In this document: positions 32,952-44,353 of the stretch, piece after piece
Numbering within the stretch: the stretch's first letter is position 1
Layout: each line of letters begins with the position of its first letter
NCBI GenBank assembly: GCA_020912385.1
Contig: CP087208.1
Location: forward strand, 806,001 to 870,000
Direction of reading: 5' to 3'
Source: Neofusicoccum parvum
Taxonomy: Eukaryota; Ascomycota; Dothideomycetes; Botryosphaeriales; Botryosphaeriaceae
Length of the DNA: 64,000 bases
The notes under the pieces: generated by a model
Databases searched by the model: none
Told to the model about the DNA's origin: nothing
What the model saw: only the letters and a program-made list of their open reading frames with translations
Made by a program: the position numbers and the translations under genes

Positions 32952-34601
32952 ATGAGCATGGACGCTGGCGGTCTTGCTCAAATGACTTACAACAACAACT
33001 TCCCCTCCAATGGGGGCCTCGGCGTTCCGACGGCCGGCTTCGCTTCCCGCGGCAAGGGCAACCACCTGAAGCGTCTCAGCGCTGCCGCACCGCCCAAGAT
33101 CGGTTCCATTAGCGAGCACCCCGTCAACGATCAGCCTACCCCCAGGACCAGCCGCTCGCACCTCCTTGCTGGTCTGCGCACTGCGCCAAAGACCCCTGGT
33201 TCTGTGCCCCAGTCTGCCCCGTACACCCAAAACCAGTTCGGTGGCATGGGTAACGCCAAGCAACCCGGTTTCAACACTGCTTCGGGCTACGGTGGCCCCC
33301 AGACCGCCATTGGCTCGGGCTTCTCCATGGGCCAGCAGAACCAGTACGGTCTTTCCGCTGGCCGGCAGATCTACTCGCTTCCCGAGCAGGTTCTTGCTCC
33401 TCCGTCCGTCCAGTTCGACCACGACGACAGTGCAGACATCGACCCGAACTTGGCTGCCCAGCTCATGGCCACCGAGTTCTATCTTCAGCAGCGCCAGCAA
33501 CAGCTTCAGCAGCAGCTGCTGAGCCTCACCGCCCAGCAGTTCGCTGGCTTGAACATGAACGGCGGCAACATGCGTCAACAGTACCCGATTACGCCGATGA
33601 CGCCTCAGTCCGGTTACTACGGCCAGCAGTTCCAGAACTCGCAGGATGTGTCCTCTGGTCTTCAAGTCGTCTACAACCCGATGACTGGTCAGTACCAGTA
33701 TGTCATGGACCAGAGCGTGCAGCCGCCGCAGCTCTCGGACTCGCCGCCTCCGCCCACTCCGAGCTTCACCAACTCGCCGCCCAAATCGGGAACGCCTACT
33801 TTCCGCCAGGTGTCTCCTCCGAACGAGAGACCCAACCCGTTCGATCGCAACCCGCGCAGCTCCCGCAGCACTTCTCCCCCAAAGAAGTCGCAGACGCCTC
33901 CAATTGACGTTACCCCGCTGCCGCCGCCCTCTGCCAACGCTTTCCGCCGTGGCCACAAGAAGAGCGTTGCTTCTTTGACGCTCAACAACCTTGATGCGGC
34001 CGCCGAGGGACCCAAGTCTGCCTTTGTCCGTTCCGTTGGTCTCCCGCAAACGCCCATGACCGGCACCTTTGGTCCTGGCCAGGCTCGTGCGGGTGAGCAC
34101 CCCGCTCGCCAGCCGCGCGGACCGCCGCCGCTTGAGGAGCTTCAGGCTGCTCCTACTGCCAAGCACGAGGGCAGCAAGAACTTCGCAACTCGTCAGCGTC
34201 GCTCGGCTGTGCGCAACCTTGTGCGTGCCGGCATCGAGCGCCGTGGCGTGCGCAGCGGCAGCGGTGGGAGTGGCACTCCGGTCAGCGAGGCTGACATGAG
34301 CTTCCCTGCATCCTCGGACAACGACTCGGACAGCGTTCGCAGCGGCAGCCTCTCAGGCAGGCCCAGCATTGGCAGCCTCCGTGCTGCGGCTAGTGGTGCC
34401 ATCGGCTCGGAGAGGAAGGCTTCCAAGGAGCGTCTTCGGGAGAGGAAGGGTAGCGATGGCTGGACTGCCAACACGATGAGCAGCGACGAGGAAATCGTCG
34501 AGGTCGTCGTGGAGGAGCCCAAGGGTGTTTGTGGTGGCAGGAAGAAGACGCCGATGCTGGTGCTCACCAGCGCCGAAAAGCGCAAGAGCTCCATGTTCTG
34601 A
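32952..34601 (+). CDS. Conserved-looking low-complexity protein of unknown function
   Basis: A 549-aa single-exon protein, not recognised. The most ordered part is residues about 140-200: YSLPEQVLAPPSVQFDHDD, then IDPNLAAQLMATEFYL leading into a Gln-rich helix, which could be a short coiled coil. Before it is a Gly/Asn/Gln-rich segment; after it are Pro/Ser-rich segments with SPP/TPP sites that look like phosphorylation targets. A basic patch ATRQRRSAVRNLVRAGIERRG follows at about 415-435, and an acidic EEIVEVVVEEP near the end. The ATG at 32952 begins MSMDAGG; the frame is open further upstream but has no better ATG. No signal or membrane segment. A cytosolic regulatory or RNA-related role is possible but unsupported. 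Confidence 0.8.
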   Translation: MSMDAGGLAQMTYNNNFPSNGGLGVPTAGFASRGKGNHLKRLSAAAPPKIGSISEHPVNDQPTPRTSRSHLLAGLRTAPKTPGSVPQSAPYTQNQFGGMGNAKQPGFNTASGYGGPQTAIGSGFSMGQQNQYGLSAGRQIYSLPEQVLAPPSVQFDHDDSADIDPNLAAQLMATEFYLQQRQQQLQQQLLSLTAQQFAGLNMNGGNMRQQYPITPMTPQSGYYGQQFQNSQDVSSGLQVVYNPMTGQYQYVMDQSVQPPQLSDSPPPPTPSFTNSPPKSGTPTFRQVSPPNERPNPFDRNPRSSRSTSPPKKSQTPPIDVTPLPPPSANAFRRGHKKSVASLTLNNLDAAAEGPKSAFVRSVGLPQTPMTGTFGPGQARAGEHPARQPRGPPPLEELQAAPTAKHEGSKNFATRQRRSAVRNLVRAGIERRGVRSGSGGSGTPVSEADMSFPASSDNDSDSVRSGSLSGRPSIGSLRAAASGAIGSERKASKERLRERKGSDGWTANTMSSDEEIVEVVVEEPKGVCGGRKKTPMLVLTSAEKRKSSMF

Positions 34602-35700
34602 GCGAGCCTTTGAGAATGGTGGAAGCAATCGAGAAGCATTTCACAACTCGGGTAGATCTTGAGCCTGTGAATGCGATCTCGGCGTTGTGTATACACGTCG
34701 TGGCTGCTGAGCCGCAAGCTTTTTACGGCCTTTCATGATTACCTCTTTTGCGTTGCTGCTTTGATTACTTTCTTCTTCGGGTGGCACGATGGGTCTGACG
34801 CCTTCGCCCACCGAAGCAAGTCCACATACCCCTGGGCTTTTACATTTTACCTTCTCGATGCACTTTTTACGTGGTTCGACTTTCTTTTTTTCCTCTAATG
34901 CACAATGTCTGGCTTTTTGGGTTGCGTAACTGGGAACTGGGGTTCGGAACAAAGCACTTTCTTTCATTCGGTGCGATATCCAAGGCAAACAAGGGAAACA
35001 TATCGAGCTCCCTCGGTCTCTTTCTTGGCTGAGCCGGGTCAGGGCCATGGAGCACTTCAGTCCTTCATCTTCCTTTCTTTTCCTGGCCGCGTGCGTTTGT
35101 TCGATTGTTTTTCTTTCCTTGCGAAGGTGCGAAAGCGGAAGACGGATGGCGAAGTGCTATGCGGAGGAGCTGAAACAGAAAAAATTGTCGGATGAAGTCA
35201 GCGAGGGTGGCATCTGGCCCTGGAACATGGGATGATGGCTGCCCTTGGCGCCCGTCGCACCACGCGTCGGGAGGCTGCGGAGTCTTCACACTCCTTTTGC
35301 CGTTTACTTCAGGGTATAGGGAGGCTGGAAAGGGCGGTTCCTAGGATGAATGCAATGTTTGACGTGAATATTGGCTTCCGTGCAGGGTGATCAGTGCAGC
35401 TCGTATAATGAAAGCCACAGCGAAGTCATCAAGCACGGAGGAAGCACAGAGGAAGCACAGAGGAAAGCACAGAGGGGGGCACGGATTGGGCGGTGCGTGC
35501 TCAGCGGGCGTTCCGCGAGGGAGGGGCACCTGCAGCCGCGAAAATCACCCCGCCGTCGTATTTTTGTCGCATCGCGCCTGCGCAGCCATCGGCCCCGAAC
35601 CGCACATGTGAACCGCGTCCACACTGCGCATCCAAACCCCTCGAGACGACGCCCCCGTCCTGCACACCACCCCCTCCACCAGCGCACACCCTCGCCCGCC
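34602..35700. other. 1.1-kb intergenic region
   Basis: T-rich 3' UTR-like sequence to about 34900, then upstream sequence of BUD32 including an 11-bp tandem repeat. No gene motif seen. Confidence 0.6.
35438..35471. repeat. Short tandem repeat, 11-bp unit
   Basis: GAGGAAGCACA occurs twice, followed by a 12-bp variant GAGGAAAGCACA. Lies about 230 nt ahead of the BUD32 start. Confidence 0.85.
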
Positions 35701-36570
35701 ATGGCCACCGTGGGCACGCACGACCTCCCCGCCCTCTTCGCCGCGCCGCCGCCGCCGCCGCCCTCCTCCGAAACCACGACGACGACAGCAACAGCAACCA
35801 CATCACCTCCCGCCTACGAGCCGCCGCACATCATAACCCAGGGCGCCGAGGCCCTCGTCTACCGCACAACCTTCCTCGCGCCGTCGCACCCGGCGCTCCT
35901 CAAGTACCGCCCGCCCAAGCCCTACCGCCACCCCGTCCTCGACCGGCGCCTGACCAAGCAGCGCATCCTGGCCGAGGCGCGCACGCTGGTGCGCCTGCGC
36001 CGCGAGGGCGTGCCCGTGCCGGCCGTGCTCGCGTGCGACTGGGAGGCCGGGTGGCTGCTGCTGGAGTGGGTGGGCGGGTGGACGGTGCGGGCGTGCCTGG
36101 ACCGGTACCTGCACGCGGCGGCGGAGGCGGCGGGTGAGGGCGGCGGCGCGATCGACGAGGACGCGGTGCCGGAGCTGTGGCGGCTGATGACGCGCGTGGG
36201 CGCCGCCGTCGCCGCCATGCACGCCGTCGGCGTCGTCCACGGCGACCTGACCACCAGCAACCTGATGCTGCGGATCGAGGCCGGCGCCGAGGCCGAGGCG
36301 GACGCGTTGGAGCGCGCGCCTGAAAGCGCGCTGGAGGGCGTCGTCACGGTGATTGATTTCGGGCTCGCGAGCCAGACCGTGCAGGATGAGGATAAGGCGG
36401 TGGATTTGTATGTGTTGGAGCGGGCGTTTGGGAGCACGCATCCCGCGGCGGAACCGCTGTTTAGGGAGGTGTTGAGGGCGTATGGGGAGAGTTATAAGGG
36501 GGCGAAGGTGGTGCTGAAGAAGTTGGAGGAGGTGAGGATGAGGGGGAGGAAGAGAAGCATGCTTGGTTGA
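35701..36570 (+). CDS. BUD32: Bud32 / PRPK-type atypical kinase of the KEOPS complex
   Basis: Small atypical kinase/ATPase that works with Kae1 in KEOPS (EKC), needed for the tRNA t6A modification and linked to telomere maintenance. 289 aa, single exon. A Pro/Thr-rich N-terminal extension (1-40) precedes the kinase core: QGAEALVYR (47-55, nucleotide loop), invariant Lys68 in LLKYRPPK, the LTKQRILAEARTL helix with the conserved Glu, catalytic HGDLTTSN at 180-187, and DFG at 219-221. The C-terminal VRMRGRKRSMLG is the basic tail diagnostic of this family. An acidic Ala/Glu insert (194-210) between catalytic loop and DFG is longer than usual. Convergent with the C2H2 gene 172 bp downstream. Confidence 0.95.
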   Translation: MATVGTHDLPALFAAPPPPPPSSETTTTTATATTSPPAYEPPHIITQGAEALVYRTTFLAPSHPALLKYRPPKPYRHPVLDRRLTKQRILAEARTLVRLRREGVPVPAVLACDWEAGWLLLEWVGGWTVRACLDRYLHAAAEAAGEGGGAIDEDAVPELWRLMTRVGAAVAAMHAVGVVHGDLTTSNLMLRIEAGAEAEADALERAPESALEGVVTVIDFGLASQTVQDEDKAVDLYVLERAFGSTHPAAEPLFREVLRAYGESYKGAKVVLKKLEEVRMRGRKRSMLG

Positions 36571-36742
36571 GGGGAATAGTGCGGTGCTGGGGGTGCGAGG
36601 CGGGAGGTGAGGACCTAAAGCGGTACGGCCTCGCGAATCATTACGGACGGAGCATGATGGATATCCAAAGGGAATGTATTTAGGCCATGAGAGACGTCAA
36701 CATGAAAAATAAACGGCACACTCGACTTCAAATCTCATCCTC

Positions 36743-37541
36743 TCAACAGCAGAGGAAATACCTCCCCTCCCGCCCATATCCTCCATATCTCCCCCTAGAC
36801 CTTCTCCGCGTGCGACTCCTACCCCGCCTCGTCCTCACCCTCTCCTCGACTACCCACCGCTCCTGGGGCCCATCTACCTCCCCGAGCACCCTTCCCCCTC
36901 CTCTCATGAACGCAGCTCCCCCGCTGTGCGCAACCCAAAAGTGCTCCCGAAACTCCTCGTCGCTAGAGTAGCTCCGCCCGCACCCGTCGATCGGGCAGAT
37001 CGTGTGCGGGACGGCCTCTATATGCGCCTCCCACGACGCGAAGCAGTGCCGGCAATACGGGCAGTGGTGCGGGTTGAGGGCCTTATGGTCGTTCAGGAGG
37101 TAGGCGGATGCAAAGGTGTAGTCACAGAAGCGGCAGTAGGAGGGCGGGGATGCGCTGGTGTTGGAGGGCTGGAGGTGGGGGCTGAAGACGTGGTGCGGGT
37201 TGGCGTGGTTGCTGTCGGGGTAGACGTTCATGTGGATAGTGGCGTGGACGGTGGCGCCGGGGTGGATGTGGAGGTTGGGGATACCTGGTTTGGCTTGTCA
37301 GTATTGCTCCGTGTTTGGGGGAGGTGACTTAAGTACCGGAGTGGCTGGTGGCTGGCCAGGGCTGCGTTGAGATGCCGCCGCTCAGTCCTGGCATTCCTCC
37401 GAAGCCATGGAGGCCTGCTAATTGCGCGTTTCCTGCTGTGCGCGCGGGCGGGATGACGAGCTGTTGTTGGTGAGCCGCGGTGTCGAGGAAGTCGTATTGC
37501 GGGCTGTCGTAACGGTATGTGTAGCTCCCAGGCAGAGCCAT
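36743..37541 (-). CDS. C2H2-type zinc-finger protein
   Basis: A 248-aa protein from exons 37541-37337 and 37284-36743 (52-nt intron). The N-terminal half is Gly/Gln/Pro-rich and disordered. From about residue 115, Cys/His pairs follow each other closely: CRFCDYTFASAYLLNDHKALNP (first finger), CPYCRHCFASWEAHIEAVPH (second), and CPIDGCGRSYSSDEEFREHF ending in WVAH (third). The C-tail is strongly basic (RRGRSRTRRRSRGR), suitable for nuclear import or nucleic-acid binding. A nuclear DNA- or RNA-binding role is likely; no ortholog name is recognised. The splice is supported by unbroken frame (SGIPNLHIHPGATVHATIH). Confidence 0.8.
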
Positions 37542-38446
37542 GTTTCAAATGGCTGGGGAACCTGTTTGGTCCGTCCAGCAGGAAGTGAGGCGGCAGAGAA
37601 TCGGGGCGGGAGAGAGGCTATCGAGGCAAAAGAAAAGAGGGCAAAGCCTCAGCCTTGTATATCACTTCGCGTGAACTGCGGCTACAGTGGCGCTCCAATG
37701 CAGTCATGGTCCTCGCTGGCATTCAGCCGAGCCTTGCAGGAACACGTCAGCGGGAGTCATGGGCGTTGAGGGATAGGTGGTGGTGTAGGCCACGAGTTCG
37801 TGCAGAGATTATGCGGCAGTTCTGGGGTTGCCTGGAGGGAGTCTTATATGCGCGCGGGCAGGGGTATGATTGGCCGGAATTCTAAGGCATCTCTAAAAGC
37901 AGTACTTTAGGGGCATACTAGATAGGATTATATGAAAGACTAACTGAAAGACTCATTCATCTCCCGGTTGCGAAATCAGTCATAATATGCGATACAAGAG
38001 ATCGCGGAAGGACACGCTTGCTTCAACTCAGATGAACCTTACTTATGGACAGTTGAAGGACTCGTCTGGACACAGTTGCACTTCGACTTGATCACTTGAG
38101 TCATCCGGATAGAGGGTTTAACTATCTAATTTACCCACTTGACACTTTCTGTTGTCTAGAGCACTTCTCTGCACTGCTACTTCCTCTATAGCCTACTACA
38201 CCTGCAACAATCTATACCTTGAAGCAACGAATACTTCAGTTGTCCTCCCGCAACTTCTATTACGAAATAGTTTCAGAAGGCCTGCGGATCAGATGACCAG
38301 TATCTACTTCATCCCAGAACTATCATGAAATTCGGCGCAAGATTTGAACCAGCATGACTTTGAGCGTGTGACAAAAGTTATTCATCGAATAGCCTGCGCA
38401 AGTCTTGGAATCAGCTTGAACTCATTGCTAAAATCGGCCATACCCC
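37542..38446. other. Intergenic, AT-rich toward the pseudogene
   Basis: Holds the promoter of the C2H2 gene. From about 37900 the sequence is AT-richer with many stops in all frames, like decayed DNA. Nothing recognised. Confidence 0.5.
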
Positions 38447-39111
38447 TCAGCTCCTAAGCCATCCTAAAGAGCTCGGTCTCCTCCAAAAAGCTAGGGCACG
38501 CCGGTGGTGGAGCGAGTGTTGGCAAACTACCCCTGGGAAACAACGGCCATGCGGAACCAGCTCCCAGAGCAGCTTCAACACAGACGGGCTAGCAGAAAGC
38601 GTGAGGTCATAATGGAAGGTGCGAAATACTTCGAAGGTCTTCTCGTGCGACATGTCGACAATGTCGTTCGCCAGAAAGTTCGGGGCTGTCTCAGAGGAAA
38701 TTGCAACTCTACTGACAATGTATGGCAGAGTTCCTCCGCCGTGTGATAGGATGAAAACTCCAGAGGCGGTAGCTGATAAAATAGCAGTCTAGATACTGAG
38801 CCTCTTCATGACCAGCTCTGAGCTGAGATGCGTCAGGGAGGCAGTGGCCAGCCACTCGGGCCCCCTATAGGCTGCAGCATTATTCACCATGTCTCATGCG
38901 CCTTGCTCTTGGGAATGCCGCCTACCTCTATTATCTTCGATAGCTATTGCCCAACTTAGTCTTGATGATTACCAAAGACATCGACGAGACACTGACTCTG
39001 CCGGTAGAATTCTGGCATAAAGTGACGGTGCGTGTCGATTTTGTTTACCGGAACTCCTCGGATCCAGGCAATAGCGTTGTCCTGGAGCCAGCCAGATACA
39101 TGGTCTTCCAT
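38447..39111 (-). pseudogene. Broken amidohydrolase (6-MSA-decarboxylase/ACMSD-like) gene
   Basis: Remnant of a metal-dependent amidohydrolase of the decarboxylase type that often acts on aromatic acids. Recognisable blocks in order on the minus strand are KIDTHRHFMPEFYRQ near 39040 (N-terminal HxH metal site), GGPSGWPLP near 38860, ELVMKRLSI-stop-TAILSATASGVFI (38820-38740), and ILSHGGGTLPYIVSRV directly behind it. FRTFHYDLTLSASPSVLKLLWELVP follows near 38580. In intact members about 120 residues separate the TAILS block from SHGGGTLPY; here they are fused, so the middle of the barrel is deleted. Several stops and frame changes interrupt the rest, and the GSD-type C-terminal part is not seen. 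Clearly nonfunctional. Confidence 0.78.
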
Positions 39112-39842
39112 ATTTCTGAGCCGCCGCTGGGTCTGTTGCAGAATGAGTGGTGCTTTTCAGCTCATATCGTGACGTGGTGCGCGGACTTGGCTGACTCGAG
39201 GCTCCATTTAATGTTCTTAAATAGGTAATCTGATCCCCGTTCTTGCAGGCATCGGATCACCGGTGATATCCAACTCTTAAGGCAAAGGTTGCGACGCCGC
39301 CCTTGCAATTAGAGCAGCGATCTCTCCCTCTCTCTGTTGCCTGGAGTACTTCTTACCGCGGTTGCTGGCGGTTCCACTTATCGGTGGTGGCGGGGCCGGA
39401 ACTGTCCCGGCTGGTGCGGGTGCTCAGCATCGGATGGATCCCGACATCTGGTGTGGGCCTCCACCGTCTTGTCCTTACGAGTCTTTTGCAAGCTTGGACT
39501 CACTATCTTCCTCGACGATCCATTGTCCATCATCCACCCGACGCACAGCCATCGCGATGTGATACGGCCACAGATAGTCAGTAAGTCCGGGAAGTCTCCG
39601 GGCGCGTTGAATGTGCTCTCGGAACCGTGCCGACAATCCCAAAGACCGAGTGTGACATCTCTCCTGATCATGCGAGCCTTCGCTGCATGGACGTCTGTGC
39701 TCGCATCGACGTGGCTTCCAAATGGAAAATGTTGCGAGGCGCTTTGATTTGCTGTCCGACCCTGGATTCCAGTATAAAGCGGCTGCCAGCATGGGTGCTC
39801 CCTGTGTTTGCGAGCAACAAGCGGACGAGATAATTGCCAACG
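39112..39842. other. Promoter region of the ABC transporter
   Basis: No intact gene. The minus-strand translation near 39475-39600 looks mildly protein-like but matches nothing. It probably combines decayed sequence with the transporter promoter and leader. Confidence 0.5.
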
Positions 39843-42800
39843 ATGTCGCTCAACATATCTAGGGTTCCAACCGCGGAGGTCGAAAAGACAGACGACGACG
39901 ATGATCGGCCTGATCAGCGAGCAACGGCGGCAGAAGAAGACATCGAGGAAGAGAACCTCCGGCGAACCGCTTCCAGACTTTCACAGCAAGTCAAGTTGGA
40001 CACCAGTATCCCGGACGCTCTGCGCCCCAGCAGACCAAGTACGGCCAATGCGGAGCTTGATCCAAACGACCCTCGGTTTAACAGCAGATCCTGGGCAAAG
40101 ATGATGTTACGGAATTTTGACGAGAGCGGAGGCAGCCTTCAGCGCTCTGGAATCGTGCTCAAGGAAGTCACAGTCTGGACCCCCGGGGTGCCCCAGGACG
40201 TGTCGGACGGAACCGTCGCGTCCGTCATCCCGGCAAAGATCAAAGGACTCTTTTCTCGACGACGCAGGGTCCAGACGAGGAGCATCCGGAATGTAGACGT
40301 ACTGTTGAAGAGCGGGGAGATGCTCGTGGTCCTCGGCCGGCCTGGAAGCGGATGCTCGACGCTGCTGCGGAGCATATCAGGGACACTGGAAAACATGAGC
40401 ATCGACGACGCGTCGGTGATACACTACAACGGCATTCCGCAGCGGCGCATGCTCGAAGATTTCAGAGGCGAAGTACGCTCAGCCCCGTCGGAGAAGAAGA
40501 CAAGCCGGCCAACTGACTGTCGCAGGTCCTCTACAACCCCGAAGACGACGTGCACATCCCGCATCTCACCGTGAGGCAGACGCTCGACTTTGCGGCGGCA
40601 ATGCGAACGCCCAGCCGGCGAGCGGGTGGCATCTCGCGCTCCGAGTGGGCGCGCACCATGGCACAGGTTGCCATGGCCATCTTCCGCCTCTCGCACGCGG
40701 CCGACACGCTCGTCGGCAACGAGTTCGTCCGCGGCGTGTCTGGCGGAGAGCGCAAGCGCGTCAGCATTGCCGAGATGGCCCTCTCGCTGGCGCCTGTTGC
40801 GTGCTGGGACAACAGCACGCGGGGCCTGGACTCGGCAACCGCGCTCGACACAATCCGGACTTTGAGGTTGGCAACCGAGCTGCTGGGCTCGTGCGAGGTG
40901 GTGTCGCTGCAGCAGTCGTCGGATGCCATGTACACCTTGTTCGACAAGGCGACAGTCCTCTACGAAGGGCGCCAGGTCTACTTCGGACCCGCCGGCGAGG
41001 CCAAGGGGTACTTCGAGAAGATGGGCTGGGCATGTCCCCATCAGCAGACGACGGCAGACTTCCTCACTGCCGTGACGAGCTCCGAGCAACGCACTCCTCG
41101 GCCGGGGTTCGAGGGCCGCGTTCCCAGGACCGCAGATGAGTTTGAAAAGTTCTGGAAGAGTTCCGACGAGTACGCCGCTCTCCGTGCTGAGATCGCGGCG
41201 CATGAGGCAGAACACCCTGTTGAGGCGCAAGGCGAGGCGTACCAGGTCTTCAAGAACAACATGCAGCAGAGAAAGGTCAAGCACGGCGCTCCCGGTTCAG
41301 CATACCTCATCAGTCTTCCTCTGCAGATAAAGTGGTGTCTGATCCGGGCGTGGCAGCGAACCACCAACGACAAGGCGTCCACTCTCACCGCCGTCATCGG
41401 CCAGGTAGTGCTCGCGCTGGTGTTTGGGTCCATGTTCTACCAGACGCCCGACGCCTCGGCCGGCTTCTTCGCCAAAGGCGCCGTGCTCTTCTTCGCCGTC
41501 CTGCTCAACGCCCTGATCTCTATCACCGAGGTCAACAAGGTCTACGCCCTCCGCCCCGTCGTCTCCCGCCAGGCCAGCTACGCCTTCTACCGGCCCTTCG
41601 CCGAGGCCCTCGCCTGCTTCATCCTCGACCTGCCCATCAAGCTCGTGGCCGCGCTGTGCTTCAATACCATCCTGTACTTCCTGGTCGGCCTCCACGCCAC
41701 GCCGGGCGCCTACTTCCTCTTCCTCCTGTTCAACTACGTCGCCGCCATCACCATGGCCTGCATCTTCCGCGCCATCGCCGCGTCCACGCGCTCCGCGCCG
41801 CAAGCCCTGGCCGCGAGCAGCGTCCTCATGCTCGCCATCGTCATCTACAGCGGCTTCGTCCTGCCGCGGCGCTCCATGCACCCGTGGTTCGCGTGGATCG
41901 GCCGCGTCGACCCGGTGGCCTACGCCTTCGAGGCGCTCATGGCCAACGAGTTCCACGGCCGCGCCTTCGCCTGCTCCGCCTTCGTGCCCGCGTACCCGCA
42001 GCTGGCCGCCGGCGCCTTCGTGTGCGGCGTGGCGGGGGCCCGCGCCGGCGAGCGCGCCGTCTCGGGCGACGCGTACGTCGAGGCCAAGTTCGAGTACCGC
42101 TACGCGCACGTCTGGCGCAACCTGGGCGTCCTGCTGGCCTTCCTGGCCGCCTTCCTCGCCCTCTTCCTCGCCACCACCGAGTGGAACTCGGGCAGGCCTG
42201 CTCGCGCCCCTCCCCGCACGCATCGCCGCCGCAACCTCCCTGGCCCGACAACACCCCCCACCACAGATGCCGGAGACCTGGAGAAAGGCTCCGACGTGCC
42301 CCCAGCCACGGAATCCCAGGCGCCCGTCGCGCCCAACGACGACGACGACGAAGCCATGCCGCTGTCCCGCGGTCGCACGCTGGCGTGGCGCAACGTCTGC
42401 TACGACATCCCGGTGCGCGGGCGCGCTCCGCGGCGGCTGCTGTCGGACGTGTCGGGGTGGGTGCAGCCGGGCACGCTGACGGCGCTGATGGGGGTGTCGG
42501 GGGCAGGCAAGACGACGCTGCTCGACGTGCTCGCGCGGCGCAAGTCGGTCGGCGTCGTCGGCGGCGACATCCGCGTCGATGGCCGCCGGCTGGGCGCGGC
42601 GTTCGCGCGCCAGGCCGGCTACGCGCAGCAGGCCGACGTGCACCTCGAGACGGCCACGGTGCGCGAGGCGCTGCGGTTCGGTGCCGCGCTGAGGCGGCCT
42701 GCGGCGGTGGGCGCGGCCGAGAGGGACGCGTACGTCGAGCGCGTGCTCGAGATGCTGGGCATGCGGGAGTTTGCCGAGAGGCGCGTGGGCGTGCCGGGCG

Positions 42801-44290
42801 AGGGGTTGACGCTGGCCCAGCGGAAGTTGCTGACGATTGGTGTGGAGCTGGCGGCGAGGCCGGAGGTGCTGGTCTTCCTGGATGAGCCGACCAGCGGGCT
42901 GGATGCGCAGAGCTCGTTTGATATTGTTAAGTTGATGCGGCGGTTGGCTGACCACGGGCAGACGGTGTTGGCCACGGTTCATCAGCCCAGCGCCATCCTC
43001 TTTGGGCAGTTCGATAGGCTGCTATTTTTGGGGAATGGTGGGAGGACGGTGTACTTTGGTGACATCGGGCCGCAGTGCAAAACTCTGCTTGACTACTTCG
43101 AGTTTCGTGGGGCAAGAAAGTGTGGCGAGACAGAGAATCCGGCCGAGTACATCTTTGATATTGTCTCTGGGCAAGAGGCGGGCCTGAATCAGGATTGGGC
43201 GGCTCTCTGGAAACAGTCGACGGAGTCAGTTGCTATCATGGATATCCTCGGACGGATCTGTGATAAAGGACAAGTCGACGAGGAACCCGAGACTGAGGAC
43301 GGATCTCAAGGTGACGAGTACGCAGCTCCCTTCCTCAAGCAAGTTCACCATGTCTGGCTTCGCACTTGGGTTCATTACTGGCGCATGCCGGGATACATCT
43401 GGTCCAAGGTTGCGTTGGCTGTGGGATCCTCCCTCTTCAATGCGTACAGCTTCTTTGACCCTAGCAACTCGCCCGAGGGCGTCCAGAACTCCATATTCAG
43501 CGTCTTCATGCTCACGGCCGTCTTCACTGCCATGGTCCAGCAGATTATCCCACGGTTCTCAATGCAGCGGGAGATATACGAAGTCCGCGAGCAGCCGTCG
43601 AAAACATACGCATGGCCTGTGTTCGTCATCGTCCATATCGCCATCGAGATACCGTACCAGGTCCTCATCGGCATCCTCGCCTTCGCCTGCTTCAACTACA
43701 ACATCTTCGGCATCCTCTCTTCAGAACGCCAGGTGCTGGTCCTCCTCTATTGCATTCAGTTCTTCGTCTACGCGTCCACCTTTTCGCACATGGTGATCTC
43801 GGCGCTCTCAAATCCAGAGACAGCAGGTATCCTGGGGGTCTTCGTCTTCATCCTCACCCTCGTCTTCGACGGCGTCATGCAGCCCAAGGACGCTCTGCCC
43901 GGCTTCTGGGTCTTCATGTACCGCGTCTCGCCGCTGACGTACTGGGCGTCCGGAATCGTGTCCACAGGCTTGCACGGTGTGGAAACGAAATGCTCGGGCT
44001 CCGAAGTGTACCGTCTCGATCCTCCAGTCAACTCAGGAATGACTTGCGGACAGTACCTGGCTGAGTATCTAAGTGTTGCCCCCGGATACGTCCGTAATCC
44101 GAACTCTACCACTGACTGCCAGTACTGCCCGGTGACATTGTCCGATCAGTACCTGGCGAGCTCGGATATTTTCTGGACTGAGCGTTGGCGAAACTTTGGC
44201 TTGGGCTGGGCGTACATTCTCTTTAACGTGTGTGCAGCGGCGGCTTTCTTCCGGCTGAGGCAGTGGAGAATGAAAAAGAACAAATCTTGA
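39843..44290 (+). CDS. PDR-type (ABCG) full-size ABC transporter
   Basis: Plasma-membrane efflux pump of the pleiotropic-drug-resistance family, 1464 aa, close to the usual 1450-1500. Exons: 39843-40472 and 40526-44290 (53-nt intron). Order is NBD1-TMD1-NBD2-TMD2. NBD1 has Walker A GRPGSGCSTLL at 165-175, signature VSGGERKRVSIAE at about 281 and a PDR-type Walker B CWDNSTRGLDSAT at about 303. NBD2 has Walker A GVSGAGKTTLLD near 865, the atypical linker LTLAQRKLLTIGVELAA near 975, and Walker B VLVFLDEPTSGLDAQSS. These degenerate halves are normal for the family. TMD2 ends with a large cysteine-containing outer loop before the last helix. The gene is tail to tail with a Zn2Cys6 regulator (63 bp between stops). 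Substrates are unknown; fungicides, plant compounds or an own metabolite are all possible. Confidence 0.95.
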
Positions 44291-44353
44291 TAAGATATTT
44301 CTTCATTAGACATAGCTTGGTGGTTGGCAGCGTTGTATAGATTCCGTTTCGAT

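Noticed and set aside
32655..34166. Minus-strand open frame of 503 codons
   Set aside because: It is antisense to the Gln/Pro-rich gene and has no motif.
38330..38365. tRNA-like GGTTCAAATC box on the minus strand
   Set aside because: The T-stem does not pair and no A box or acceptor stem is found at the right distance.
41297..42982. Long minus-strand open frame of 561 codons
   Set aside because: It is antisense to the ABC transporter; it is open only because of the GC-rich codon usage of the real gene.
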